A program made the translations under genes and the position numbers. A model generated the notes under the pieces. That model had not been told where the DNA came from. It searched no databases and saw only the letters and a program-made list of their open reading frames with translations. Positions 24,361-37,049 of a DNA stretch of 64,000 nucleotides are shown here, one piece after another (positions within the stretch are counted from its first letter, which is position 1; each line of letters opens with the position of its first letter). Origin of the DNA: Epiperipatus broadwayi (taxonomy: Eukaryota > Onychophora > Udeonychophora > Euonychophora > Peripatidae); assembly GCA_028023455.1 (NCBI GenBank), contig JAQFVV010012529.1, forward strand, positions 3,286,001 to 3,350,000. The letters are read 5' to 3'.

Positions 24361-25300
24361 CATCAGTTTCCAAACAGTGATACATATATCCCAGGGATAT
24401 GCAGAAAACAGTCAGTAATGGCAGAAAAAAATGTTTTCAATTCAACTCTATGAAAATTAGAGGCACTGCAGAACAAAATAAGGTATCCAACATTTCAGAA
24501 ACAAAGTTATAGGCTAAACTGCAAGGCTTGCAGTATTTAAAAAAAACGGCTACTATTTTCAAAATAATGAGTATCATTTGTAGAAATTGGTTTAAAAGAG
24601 ATATACAAATGTGAAAATGTTGAAATCACATGATCTAGACAATAATAGTCTTTGGTCTGTGAAACAAATAAATTTGCTTTCTCCCCTCTTTCCCCATATG
24701 AGCACACAAATAAGTATAATTTTAATAGATATTAAAAAAGGAAGAGAATATGTTTACAAAAATAATATTTATTATTTTAAATACATTTAGTATTATAATT
24801 AAATTTTGTTTTTCGTCTTTATTTTATTAAATATTTTTAAACATCTACTTATATGTAACATTCACTCATGTATTTAACTGTTTGATAAACTTGTGTATAT
24901 ATTATAACAGGTCTGTTATATGGCACACAACAACATAGTTGTGTGTATGCACATATATATTAAACCGGATACTATCCGCTTCAAAAGTCCAATCGTGACT
25001 TTTACAGTTATTTTAAAGATTTAATATTTATTCTTTTACATAGTAAAGGTATATTCACACTCACATTTATTTTCTTTTCTGTAATTTTTTTTTTTTTTTT
25101 GTGATTTAAAATCTGTTTTAGTAATTTTGTAAAAACTTTATAAATTATCTTATAAAATAAAAGTTCTTTTTTTTTTTAATTAAATGAAAAGTTAATTGCA
25201 TTCTTGTTACCTAAAAATATTAATCTATTTTCATTTTTCTTAATTAAAAGGAGTGGAAATTTAATTTCTTATAATTAGTTTATGAATAAATTAAGACCCT
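24361..25300. other. Possible second hAT fragment, then AT-rich intron
   Basis: CAGTTTCCAAACAGTGATAC followed by CCCAGGGATATGC at 24363-24405 resembles the ends of non-autonomous hAT families (CAGTGTTTCCCAAACTGTGG-like). No partner end was identified. The remainder is AT-rich, with a T-run at about 25087-25100. Confidence 0.3.
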
Positions 25301-26720
25301 GGTGATATATTTAATTAAGATTGAGTGGGGGATAGGGATTGGTCCTGGACAAATACGTCTAATTAATTAATATGAAAAAACAAAGATTACACGGGAGATA
25401 AAGTGGCATATAAATAGACCTGAGTTTAGGGACTTATTATTCTTGGGACTTGTTATTATTCTGGGTGTCTTGACCTAGATTAATTTACTTTAGAAGAATA
25501 GCGATACACATCATTTCGTTCGGCAGATTATTATTCGTCAGATTTTCCTTCACATTCAGATTTTTATTATCATTCTCTGGATTCGTGCCTAGATTAATTC
25601 GCTATGGCTATAGAGTGTAATACAATGTTAGCTTTCTGGACCCGACATCAGAAGTTATATTCGTATTCCTGTTACTCAGATTTTCCATCTAACTTTCAGA
25701 TTTACCTGCTTGAGTTAATAGTGTTCACTTGCCAGATGGCCGAATTCCACATCATGTATATTCAGACTGCCAGAATGCCATGTTAAGTCAACTTAAAGAT
25801 GGAACCTGATCTCCTTGCTATTCTTCCAAGTATGCCATGAAAGCCTAAATTCGAACGATTTCAAAGTATGCCTCCACACTCACCGCCATTACAGGAGAAA
25901 AGCATTTGAAGATATTATCCATGCACAAATGTGAGTACTCACGACTTTCCAGCTCTGGAAGGTAATTTCTTTTATATTTTTGCCAGGGCATATAATCTCT
26001 AAGTCTCCCTTCAATCCAAATGTAATCTATAATCTAAAATTTCGTATCATAATTATTATATGTATTTTTCCTTATTGATGTGTGTGATATTTTAACAGTG
26101 GTATATATTTGTAATTTTAAATTGTGTTCTATTATATGTCAGGGCGTGTATCGAGAATTTATTTCTTAAAGCTATTTAGATTTGTAATTATTATTTCACT
26201 TTCTCAACAAATGCTTGGGCAGACGTAAATAATTTTCTGATTACTTACTTATCTCCTATTGAGACTTAATCATTATATAGCAGTTTAGTTTTGACCAATC
26301 GTTGTGGTTGGTGATTCACCAGTTATATGTTTCTGTTTTCTCTTAAATCAGAGATTTGATTATCTTTTTTTTTTAAAATTACCTATGCTGGAGTATTTTC
26401 TAAGATTTCTATTTTCGTTAAATTGGAGATTTAAGTTTTTTCCCATACTACAATTCAAACTTTGTCATATTATTTATATCATATTTTCTCTTCTTGCATT
26501 AAATCAACCTTGGTTCTTGAAAGTAGTCTATGCAGTAGTTTGCAGACATATGACGTCATTAGTTCAATATACTAGTGTATGCTCATCAGTGCTGAGTCAT
26601 TGATTCATACAAGAATATTTTATTTATTTTTTTTAAAACTTTTTGAATAGGGAAACCAGAATTACTTAGGTGAGTCGTCCGCCGAAGGAAAATTCTCCCT
26701 TCCCCCTTTTAAAACACTAT
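25301..26720 (+). other. Putative solo LTR or retroelement non-coding region
   Basis: About 1.4 kb with higher GC than the surrounding intron. It contains a CATATAAATAGACC TATA-like box at 25408-25421 downstream of a GC-richer stretch, repeated CAGATT(TTC) words between 25520 and 25710, and a GC-rich end GAGTCGTCCGCCGAAGG (26673-26689). The layout suggests LTR promoter plus leader, but I found no second copy, target duplication or coding region. Frames at 25604-25786 and 26304-26603 have no known domain. Confidence 0.3.
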
Positions 26721-26934
26721 TAGAAAATTAGCCTGTCTGCTGGAACATTTGACGTTTTATTTTGCTCATACATGCCTTGTTAGAATTTAATAAAAACTAC
26801 ATTTATATTATTTGTGTACTTGAAATATTTTTTATATTAATTTTCATAAACTGTAAACTTTTTTAAATTATACTTTTTAACATTTCTCCTGCTTTTATTT
26901 AATTGCTTGTCTGAACAATATTAATGAGCTCTTG

Positions 26935-27062
26935 CTCTTCCTGGGTTTAGCCAGTACCGATCATCATCATTAACTTTTGATCACAGTAAATTAAATGTTC
27001 CAGATACACAGTGACCTGGTGGCACGCACCCTCTGTGAGCAAAAGAAGATAGAGTGACCATT
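26935..27062 (-). repeat. Probable LINE 3' end fragment
   Basis: On the minus strand GTGCGTGCCACCAGGTCACT is followed by AGTTAATGATGATGATCGGT. A short TGATGATGATGA tail is typical of RTE-group LINE 3' ends. No coding sequence is attached. Confidence 0.35.
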
Positions 27063-30000
27063 ACAATATATAATGTAAAAGAAAAGTAGAGATAAAACAC
27101 AGACATAAATTTTTGTAGATATTTTCTACATTTTCTGGAATAAAAATTATAAATAAAGGGTTAAATAACTCTGAATTTAAAATAGAATTTTTTTGTAAAT
27201 TAGACAGTTAAAAACATCTTAATAAATATTATTTGTAATTCTGATTTTGAATTTAAAACAAGCATGATTTATTTTTGAAATAATGCTTGTATACATTTCT
27301 TTTATCTATTTTTAAAAATCATTGTAGATTAAAAATTCCAAAGGATTAAAGTAAAAACATGTAGATCACATCGATAAAATTCCAAAAGTAGCTTGTAATT
27401 AAAAGTGATTTGAAAAGATTAAAATTGATTTTAATCAAGATAAGGATTAGACAGAAAAAACTTTTCAATTAAGCTGTTTTTATCACTGCAAATGTTTCTA
27501 TAAAAGAACTGATAAAAAAATATCAGTTCAGTTTGGCTTGTAATTTCTGTAAGAGTTGGCCAGAAAGCTTGGCTAATAATATTTTGAGAAGCAATGGCCA
27601 AATTGGTCAGTTACCAAGTTTAGATAGTAATTTTTTTGAAAACAGTTCTTGTTTTAATATTTTCTGTAGAGTTGCAAATGGCTAACCAATTTAGGGTGAT
27701 TAATGTTCACATGCTGATGACCATTACCCCAGGTACCACCCTGTATTTACCCATAGCATTACAATATTATATAGTGTATGCATGTTAAAAATTAAGTTAT
27801 TTTTTGTTAATGGTAAAGAGATTATTATTCATTATCTTCATTTTTAATTATTATCAAAATGAGGTGAAATTAAGATCTCTCAAAGTTTAATCTAGTTTGT
27901 TCATCCATAACTTTTCAAAATTACTCTAGCAAACTTTATTAATAATATTTTCAGACATCTCATGCTTTTTTTTTTTTTTTCTAGATGTTTTATAGTTTCT
28001 TGAGGTCAAGTTTAAAATTTCAGTTTTCTATCATTATTTTTTCTTGTAATATGTGCACATCAGGTTCACTTCAGAATTTTAATTTTTATAATGATATCCA
28101 CTTATTCTTTTACTCATATTTTATTATACATTTCCCCTTAGAAATTCCAACATATTTTTCTTTGTACTTTTCTATATGGTTTGCAATCGTTGTATTACTC
28201 TTATATTAAGTGCTCATATCTGTAAATTAGCATTAGTAGAACACCTACATTAAAATTCTTTTGAAGCACAAAATCATATTTTATTTTAATATTATTTTCA
28301 CAAAAGTTTATCCAATTTAATTTTGTGATTAATTTCATTCATTATGTTATTATAAATATTAATAATCTGACATAGTATTTATAATTGTTAATTTTTTTTT
28401 GAAAAGTTATTAAATATTACATTAGCATTTATTTTTAGTCCTACTTTTTTGCTTTTATCTGATCATTGTTGCAATACTTCCAAAAGCTATGAAACATTAT
28501 TTTCAAAAACGATATCATCTATATAATATCTATAATTTTATTTTTATAACTTTGCATTTTGATTTGCAAAATACTTGACATAAAATGGCTGTAAAAAGGT
28601 TTGGAAATAAAACATTTTCCTATTACATACCCATCTCAGTGTTAGTTTTTGTTTTATTATTAAATCCAATTTTGATAAATAATATTTACCTATTTCTTTT
28701 AAAATTTATGAGAATTCTCATAATTTCCTGTAGTTTTTACTTTTTTAATAAATTTAATTGCATATCTCAAAAGATGTTTTCATAGTTATAGGAATTATTA
28801 TTTTTTTTTTTTTGTTCTTTATTAGTAAATTAATCTTTTTAGGGTTTTTCCAGGCACATCACAATGTTGTCTTCCTTTTAATAATATCACCACCTTTTCT
28901 TCTTATTGTTGAATTAACTATTCTCCTTCCAGCACTGAAATGTTATTTTTTATCTTTGAAACTTTTATTCTTTTTTTTTTTTTTTTAGCTTTTTATAGAT
29001 TTCCAAAAATTCAGATTTTTTAAATGGATCATTTTAACATGTTTTTTTTTCTATTTTTTTTACAAACATTGTCACATCTTAATTGAACATTTATCAGCAA
29101 TTTACTTTTTTTATTTTTTATATCCGTGTTGTTATTTTTACTGTATCTATTATTTTCTTGTTTATCTCATTCCTATCAGAAACATAAACAATTTATAAAG
29201 TTTTAGTTTTTTAAATTTATTAGAGTATATTCCCTCATAGTTAAAATATACAATTTTGTCATACTTTCATTTGGATGCTTTCATATCCCTTTTATTTTAG
29301 AATTTTTCTTAAAAAGATTGAAAGAATTACATAAATTCTATTAATTAGAGTTTTTTTTTTATTGCTGTTTTCATATCAAATTTACTGTCAGCAAGTTTGT
29401 TTTTCATTTGTTTTCCAATTCTAGTATTAAAATCTCGAATGATAATTTCAAAATTTTATTTGACTAATAAAAAATATCTTGAAACCTATAAACAATTCTA
29501 CTGCTTCATCAAAATAAGTATTTGAGTTTTCCAGTAATGTTGAATAATCTACAGCTCTGACTATTATACCATTGATCTATAGAATGTTATTACAATTTTA
29601 TTCATAATGAATCATACTCCACTAATGCTTACAATATTTGTAAGTTTATTATAGTAATTACAATAGCAATTTTATAAATTAATTATTTCACTATTTCTTC
29701 TAACTCAGAGTGTCCAACAATGATTCATTTGTTGTTAACAGTTTTTTTTTCTAATTAATACATTAACTTGGAAGCGATTAATAGATGCAGACAACCAAAT
29801 AAAAGATTATCAAATTAACAGGCTATCAATTCTTAGTACTTTGTTTCTTTGGTCTTCATTGTGCTAACTTGGTTGTTGACTACATTTTCAAGGATAAAAT
29901 AGATGTAATTTATTTTTGCAAAATAATATCTAATTATAAAAATGAGAATAAAACTTTGTGCTTTTTTAAATTGTAGATTTTAATTTTATTATTAATAGTG

Positions 30001-31070
30001 ATCCTCTCCCTTCCTAAATATGTGATAGGTAATATGCTAATATTTTTTTCAAAAGTATGCTCTTTTTTGTTTTGTTTATATGATTATATTCAAGGAATCT
30101 TTTATTATATTTATGTATTTGTGTTGTTTTTAAATTAATTTTTAGTATTAACCATCAATGTTAGTATTATTTTTACAAACACTGGAAGTAATTTTGTAAA
30201 AATTAATGATTGTTTTTAATTATTTTTTTTGATGACATGTTTACTATAAGATATATTTTCAATAATTTTTATCTTGATTTTTTTTTTTTGTTATTGTTTC
30301 TATGTTTTTATTTATTATTTTTTAGCGTAATATTTTATTTGATTTTATTATATAATTACATTTTTTTGTTATATCAAAATTAAAATTAATTTTTTTAATT
30401 TTTAGCATGTATAAAGACATTAACTTTTTTTTTATGTTAAAAAAAGTTGCATATATAAAACAAGTTAATGAATTTATATATACTTAATATGTATTAAAAA
30501 ATCAAAATTCAAATGATATTTTTAAAATACAATAATGCATGCATTATTATCAATTTGTAATCAGACCTTAATTATAGAATAGTATTTCCATTTTTTAAAA
30601 TAAAAGTATATGTTACAATTGATGCTTGTTTTGTATTTTATATAGCAAGATATGTATATGTAATTAAAGTATTATTACTTTTTGCTTACTCATTATAAAT
30701 TGGATCTCGACAATAAACATCTCTTCAATGATTGATAATTGTTCAGTTCTATTAGAGTAATACATATATTTAATACACCAATTATCTAGTAAACCTTTTT
30801 CTACTTTAAGATCAGTTTCTTTAAAACAATGAGACAGTAGATCAAAATCTAAAATAATTCCAAAATATAGTTTTATTAGCAACAATAATTTTTTTGATTT
30901 TTATATTTTTGGCTGCACATTCTGGTGATACATGATAATTGTATTAGTATATGTTAAAAGACAAGCTTTTCAAAAGTCATGTTTATTATAGCCAAGCTTC
31001 TTTTACTGCCACATACATTTATAAAATCAACCTTTTTATAGTGTATTTAAATATATATTTTTAATTATAG
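27063..31070. other. Intron DNA, no gene recognised
   Basis: About 4 kb of very AT-rich, T-run-rich sequence. Short frames at 27985-28209, 28585-28988 and 30664-30885 (minus) translate to F/I/L/K-rich strings without family signatures. The last 10 bases (ttaattatag) form the acceptor of the PAK kinase exon. Confidence 0.5.
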
Positions 31071-31268
<198 letters not shown>

Positions 31269-31429
31269 TAATTTTTAAGAAAATAGAATTTTATATTGTT
31301 ATGTGTGTATGTAATGAAAAAAAAGCATATTTTCATTTGTTAAGATTACATTTTTTTTTATAATATTATTTTGATATTATTTTCAAATATAATTAATGTT
31401 TTGTATGAATTTATAAATATATTGTAAAC

Positions 31430-31815
31430 CAAAAATGCCAAGAGCTAAATTGAATATTATTTATAATTCTATCACATTCTCAGCAAACACTCCTAAACTT
31501 TCCAGTTAAATCTCACCAACTGTTGTCACAGCAATATTAACTTTAGTTAGAAAATGGTAAACCATAATAGAGTGAAATTAAAATTAGGCAATATGGTTAC
31601 TAGAACTTCATACAAATCAGCTTACATTTAATGTTTCAAAATAAAATTTGTAATTAATCATTTTAAAACCTTGTTAACAAACAGACATAGTAAATTGGAA
31701 AAATGCCAAAAGCTAATTTGAATATTATATATAATTTATGTCATATCCCAGTGAACAACATTTAAATTCCCCAGATAAATCTTGCCATCAAATATCAAAG
31801 CAATATTACATAATA
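31430..31815. repeat. Diverged direct repeat, two copies
   Basis: Copies at about 31435-31550 and 31700-31815 share AATGCCAAGAGCTAAATTGA with ATGCCAAAAGCTAATTTGA, then TTCTCAGCAAACA with CCCAGTGAACAACA, then CAGCAATATTAA with AAGCAATATTAC. An old local duplication within the intron. Confidence 0.6.
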
Positions 31816-33052
31816 TAATAATATATATTCATTTTTAAATTTTATAATGTTATTAAAAGTATGAAAAACACCCAGACCTATTATTCTAGAACAAAATACA
31901 TCTTTTATATTCACCAGTAAAGTTTCTATATTTTGTATGCAAAATATTTTAAGTATTAGATGATGCTTGTTTTGTTAGATCTTTTCGTGGAGTTTTTCTA
32001 ATTTTTTTTTTTAGTAAATACACAGCAATGACAATAACTAGAAGGTCACTTTTGGAAATACATTAAAGAATTAGTACATTTTTGAAGTGTATATTGAAAC
32101 AATTAAGTCTACAAAATTTATTCTTGGAGGGAATATTAGAGAGGAGGAAAAGTAGAGAAAGGGTGAGAATGATACGGCTGAAGAATGTGATTAATTGGGC
32201 TCATAAAATTTAGAAAAAAGTTCATGAGAACCTTAGAATATGATTTTTTATAAAAATATATTTAATCCAGCTTCTGGAAAAGAAAAAAAATGTATTGCAT
32301 TATTAAACTACAAAATTTTTTTTAATGTTAATAAATTGATTTTCAAAAATTGCTCTAAATTGTTAATACAAAGGAAATGTTATATTATAAAATAGAATAA
32401 AAGTGAGGTGAAACTTTAAAGACTGTTTGTCATCAATAAAGAAAAACTGTCAAGGATTCCAATATATTTTCTGTTAATTGTCTTGAAGTATAATGCTATT
32501 ACAAGTACAATATCAGTAATATGATTACTAAAAATTTGGCAATTTTTTAAATGCAAACAAAATTACAAGGAGGTCTTAACATTTTTTTACTTTTATTTAC
32601 ATGAATTATGAATTACTTAAACAATATTTTTATTTAATCTTGAATATGCATATGCCTTCATGTACACACATACATACATTAAAAAATATATAATAAATTA
32701 AGTATCTTAAATAAATTAATATACAGTCATCATGCATTCTAAAATAAAATTAATTAAAAAAAACAAAGCAAGTTCAATAATATATTACTCCTGCAAAATA
32801 AATCTGACTGCAAGTGCTATATTTCTACTTTGAAAACTTTTAAAAAAAATATTGATGAATAAAATAGATAGATAAGAGCTGGAATATTATTATTATTATT
32901 ATTATTATTTTTTATTATAACAAAATATTAGATTTAAGGATGTTAATAGTTATTATTATTATTTTTTCAGTTCAACAAGCTCTTTTAGATTGTCAAAAAT
33001 GAAATAAATTGCTTAAAATATTTTTATAATCAGTATTATAAATTTATCACAT
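31816..33052. other. Intron DNA, simple repeats only
   Basis: (TTA)n runs at 32887-32909 and a shorter ATT run near 32951-32963; otherwise AT-rich without features. Confidence 0.55.
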
Positions 33053-33360
33053 GATCACATTTCCTATACTAGCACATTAATTGTTGATAAACAGAGCAAA
33101 ACTCTCCATAAAGTATTGCCACCTGTACTAAACAGAGTAATCAATGGATGCCAGAAGGCTTGTGCATAAAATCCCTATCTAATGCCTACTCATCCAATAT
33201 CCCCAGACTAGTTTCTGGCTTGTGGCCTTCGTCAGTGAGGAGCTTTGGATCTGAGAGCATCCATTGATTACTCTGTTTAGCACAGGTGGCAATACTGTAT
33301 GGAGAGTTTTGCTCTGTTTATCAACAATTAATGTGCTAGTATAGGAAATGTGATCATGTG
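33053..33360. repeat. Hammerhead-repeat inverted pair (left unit)
   Basis: A left arm (33053-33155) starting GATCACATTTCCTATACTAG is perfectly or nearly perfectly inverted at 33260-33360. The intervening 100 bp carries a hammerhead ribozyme on the minus strand. The arm includes AATACTGTATGGAGAGTTTT and its complement. The whole looks like the pseudo-LTR of a Penelope-like element or a similar hammerhead-bearing retroposon, in inverted orientation; the class is inference. Confidence 0.75.
33200..33241 (-). ncRNA. Hammerhead ribozyme, minus-strand copy
   Basis: On the minus strand: stem I UCCUCA/UGGGGA (33236-33241 with 33200-33205), core CUGACGA, stem II GGC/GCC with CACAA loop, GAAA, short stem III and cleavage triplet GUC (33206-33208). 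It is identical in sequence to the + copy at 33623-33664. Position 7 of the core is C, which hammerheads tolerate. The 10.1-11.1 pair is A.A, which may weaken stem II. All other core positions are canonical. Confidence 0.85.
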
Positions 33361-33597
33361 ATGCTTAATGGTTTAACACCAATCCTGCCTAATAGGATAG
33401 TGGTGGCTATGGTTGTAAAAGAGCCAAAGACACCAAAATGTATGGGTGCTGAACTGAGTTCAGACCCATATGACTATATAAGCTATTGAGCTTAGATTGA
33501 AAATATTTTTTGTGTTTTCAATTTCATTCTCATAGTTTTGTAGTTAAGTAGAGATAAAAGGTGGTTGCTAGAGGGTTGCATTAGATCCTAAGATCTA
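33361..33597 (+). repeat. Spacer between inverted hammerhead units
   Basis: 240 bp including GGGTGCTGAACTGAGTTCAG and CCTAATAGGATAGTGGTGGC. No coding frame. It is presumably the rest of the retroposon's non-coding sequence. Confidence 0.45.
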
Positions 33598-33779
33598 GAT
33601 GCAGTGCTCTCAGATCCAAAGCTCCTCACTGACGAAGGCCACAAGCCAGAAACTAGTCTGGGGATATTGGATGAGTAGGCATTAGATAGGGATTTTATGC
33701 ACAAGCCTTCTGGCATCCATTGATTACTCTGTTTAGCACAGGTGGCAATACTGTATGGAGAGTTTTGCTCTGTTTATTA
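33598..33779 (+). repeat. Hammerhead-repeat unit, plus orientation
   Basis: Begins GATGCAGTGCTCTCAGATCC and ends TTTTGCTCTGTTTAT. It is the reverse complement of 33102-33259 with almost no differences, so the two are recent or co-inserted copies. Confidence 0.85.
33623..33664 (+). ncRNA. Hammerhead ribozyme, plus-strand copy
   Basis: Type I hammerhead. Stem I is TCCTCA (33623-33628) with TGGGGA (33659-33664), six pairs with one T.G. The core CTGACGA lies at 33629-33635. Stem II is GGC-CACAA-GCC, closed by an A.A at its base. GAAA lies at 33649-33652. Stem III A-C/G-U has a two-base loop and ends in GTC, with predicted cleavage after 33658. Short stem III is typical of the hammerheads in Penelope-like elements and other animal retroposons, which often act as dimers. 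It lies inside a repeat unit 33598-33779. Confidence 0.88.
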
Positions 33780-34255
33780 TAAATTTATTAATTATTATAA
33801 TTAACTAAAATCTACATTTGCTTATATATTTAGTTATAAATTAAATGTTATAAATAGCTTTAATAGTGGTAACTGATAACTGAGTTGTATGGCTTTTAAA
33901 AAGCTCTTTTACAGTTTCCATCAGAATATAGATGAATTAAAAGAATGAGAAGTTTCAGTAATTGTTTACATGGTAAACAAACTTGAATAGATTGCACATA
34001 AAAAATTGTATGAGTCAATATATGATGCTTTTCAGGAGACTGAAATTCGTTACTGAAGTATTGATTTATTTTTTTTAAAGACAATATTGGCATCAGCATG
34101 TGATTTGGGCTTTCATCATCAGATTTTCAATGATATGGATGGCTGAAAGTTGGAGGTTGGAACAGATTGAAGCCTGTCCATTAAAGTATGAAGATTTGCT
34201 ATCTTAATATAAACTGAGCACTGATTATATATATGTGTGGGAGATGATAATCTGG
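33780..34255. other. Intron DNA, no gene seen
   Basis: A minus frame at 33896-34099 has no known domain. AT-rich sequence. Confidence 0.45.
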
Positions 34256-34299
34256 ACCAACTGATGAGTGCTGGTTTAGCATGAATTACGTATATTGGT
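34256..34299 (+). ncRNA. Second-family hammerhead-like motif, decayed
   Basis: Stem I ACCAA (34256-34260) pairs perfectly with TTGGT (34295-34299). The core CTGATGA lies at 34261-34267. Stem II is GTGCT-GGTTT-AGCAT (five pairs, G.U at the base). GAA lies at 34283-34285, then a short palindromic stem III TACGTA and TA before the stem I return strand. The base after GAA is T where A is expected, and the cleavage triplet is not a good NUH. It is unlike the 33.2/33.6 kb family in stem II and flanks. Probably a degraded member of another hammerhead-bearing repeat. Confidence 0.5.
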
Positions 34300-34319
34300 G
34301 ATTATTTATCTTTTCTACA

Positions 34320-34400
34320 TGTGTGTGGTCATGTGTGGATAGTTGAAGGGTGCTTGAAAATCTGAGTTCAATCCCTTATACTTAAAGATAAGATGTATGC
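34320..34400 (+). repeat. Possible tRNA-derived SINE fragment
   Basis: GTGTGGATAGTTGAAGGGTGC followed by a B-box-like GAGTTCAATCCC at 34365-34376 has tRNA-derived SINE spacing. It lies just downstream of the hammerhead-like motif, so the two may belong to one composite retroposon. Confidence 0.3.
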
Positions 34401-34689
34401 ACATATGTATAATTGTTTTCTCTTTATTTTTCCTCTTATGAAATATGAAGATAAATTATTATCTTCAATTTCTAGATGTTATAAGGCAGCAGTTAGCAAA
34501 TGAAGGCTGTGATGCTAAGATTCACCAAGTTATGGACCTAAACTGCTATTCTGTTAGACTATTTGGCTGCTTACATAAGTAAATGAAGAAAGAAAGAATG
34601 AAAGTATTGGAAGAATTATTTAATATTAAATTAGATATTGTTGGGTTAAGTTTAAAAAAAAAAAAGAAGAGAGAGACCAATGTTTTGAA

Positions 34690-34989
34690 AAATGAACTTT
34701 AGTTTGAAGACACAAATACTGGAATCACATATAGTAGAATTTATTATATATAAAAGATAAACAACAATCTTGTAAAAATTGATGGTGCATCAGACAATAG
34801 CAAAAATAATTATTAAATAAATTAATAAAAAATAGTGAGATAATTCAGACTTGTGCCCAGACAAATTCTTATTTTCATAAAAAAGTGGAGGGCTTATAAA
34901 AACATAGAAAGAATGTTTTTCAAGAGATCAAACAATGGGATTTTTAATGTTAGATTTAGAAAATGTAAAAAAAAGTATAATGAATTGAA
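34690..34989 (+). pseudogene. Old RTE LINE, fragment A1 (endonuclease start)
   Basis: Corresponds to about 52520-52893 of the better copy downstream. AATTCTTATTTTCATAAAAA aligns with the APTSSRSDE region, and the frame YKNIERMFFKRSNNGIFNVR aligns with the YMDVQKAFDQSKQHFK...DFNAR segment, including a recognisable F-N-x-R. The apurinic-type endonuclease catalytic residues are largely lost. The copy is cut here and resumes at about 38140. Confidence 0.6.
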
Positions 34990-35351
34990 TTGGATTTTGT
35001 ATCGGTCTGATTTGTACATTTGCTCAACAGACCGAGATTCCAAGCCAGAGAACCAAAAGCTGACCAAGTCGGGATAGTAATATCCTATGTCTGATCATGC
35101 CTCAACTCTCTTATCTGTGCTTCCAAGTCAACTCATAGCTAATGACACGCCTGAGGCTATCTATACTCGATATCTTCTTCATATTCCAGCAGTAACAAAG
35201 TGGTAAAACATGAGACCCCCCCCCCACATGGTATTATATAACTTAACTAGTGATGCATAAGGTAATAAGCAAGAATGGAGATAGATGAATTTATATTTTA
35301 TAAAATTTAATATAATAATTAATAAATGGAAACAAGGTAAATTATACTTTT

Positions 35352-35580
35352 GCTCACATGCAGGTGAGTGAATACTTATGTTTACAAGAATATTTAATGT
35401 AATCAGAAATGATAAACAACGCAATTTATATGGGGCTCACATGCAGGTGAGTGCATACTTGGGTGTATAAAATGTTTAATGCAATAATGAATAAATAATA
35501 AAACAAAAACCGATTATAAATTTGGTCTGGCACAGGTGAATGAAAACCTAAGTTTACAAAGTGTTTAAATAGATTATGGA
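35352..35580 (+). repeat. Tandem repeat, three diverged units
   Basis: GCTCACATGCAGGTGAGTG at 35352 and 35435, and GTCTGGCACAGGTGAATG at about 35525, are each followed by ATACTT...TTTACAA-like text. Unit length is about 83-91 bp. Confidence 0.7.
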
Positions 35581-37049
35581 TTTGCTGACTGACAATATGC
35601 TTATATCATATTTTATATTACATGAGAATATACTATAATTAAGATATAGTGTCTAAAGTTTCAAAGACTGAGCGGTTTGACCTCTAACTAAACTCATTTT
35701 AATGTTAAATGGATTGCGGATAAATATTTCCCATTCTCTATGTTATAATTTATGCTATGGACTACGTCAGGAAAATTTGTAATGGCTAAAGTGATCAATT
35801 AATTGGCAACAGCTTGGAGTTATATTATTAATTTTAAACATAATTTATTACACAGATAAATCGCATTAACTCAGATTCTGAATCGGATCAAAGCCGATGT
35901 TAATTTCTATGGGAGGCTGAACTGATGCCGGGTAGTTTTAATGTCAGATTCTAGGGTGTTACAAACTATAGTATCAGAATACGTATGTCTCGAATGTGTT
36001 ATTAATTGAGGTTCATTACCTAGTAATCGGTTCCTCAGACTGCGCTACTTGCTATAATACGAAGAGGCCACATTTATTCGAGTGAACGGAACAGCGGCTT
36101 GACGAGCCCTTGGAATACTTTGGTTCCTTCCAATACAAGATAAATATCTCAGTTGCTCAAACTTAAGGTGCATGGTTTAACATGGAGTCAATCCAGGTGT
36201 AGGCCACTATAGGTACAGCAAGAAGCTACGCATTTTTATGCTAACTAGCAACACATTCCCACGCTAATTTAATACTTTCATAAATTAATTACGCCGAATC
36301 TATAGCTTCTATCAGTGCCACTACCACTGATCAGTTCATAAATAGTATATCTAGTCACACTACAAAAGCTCTAATAGGAATCGAATTTAAGGATATCTGT
36401 ATACCTTAACCTATATTTAAGGAGAGTTACAGTAAATTTAGGGATTTATCAAGAGTTAAAGTATTACGTATATGCCGTATTACGTCTAATACTAAGCAAA
36501 ATATTGATTTTAAAATAACTTATTCAGTATGTTACAAATAGCTGGCTCACTCTAGCGTAAATAATAGTTTGATTTCAGAAGGGAGTTTTGCCTATATTTC
36601 TTTATAGTACTATATTCCACTAACGGAAAGGTGCCTAATTGCCTCTCTGATAATTATTAAACCCCACAAAACTCTGTTTTGACAAACATAGCATAAATTA
36701 ATAAACATGAATTTAAAACTAAATATAGATGGCATAAGAACAAATTGCAGAAATCGATAAAGTGATAATTTAGAAAAATGAATAAGAATTTATGTTTAAC
36801 TGGTTTTATAGAACTTAAATATTTATGATCAAGCAAGAAACTTAAGAGTGCTTTAAGTTTTAAAATAAATTTAAAGTACATGATTTAATGTAACATTTAA
36901 ATAATATAATGATATGTGAGGTTTGATTAGTTAGCTAGCTTTAATTTAGAGTTTGTTTAGTTAATAAAATTAGCATATTCTGCAGAATGATTTACCCGCA
37001 ATACTTGGTAGTAAGTCTTTCAAGGCATTCTTTACTGGGCGTCTTCTTT

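Noticed and set aside
26575-26600. Minus-strand CTGATGAGCATAC as a hammerhead
   Set aside because: No returning stem or GAAA, and flanks do not pair.
27712-27740. CTGATGA at 27714 as another hammerhead
   Set aside because: No stem II/GAAA follows and no stem I complement is present.
30664-30885. 73-codon minus frame as a gene
   Set aside because: No recognisable domain, AT-rich context, and no splice or promoter signal; expected by chance.
35352-35580. Regular repeats as a CRISPR array
   Set aside because: The units are adjacent and diverged with no unique spacers, and the DNA is eukaryotic.
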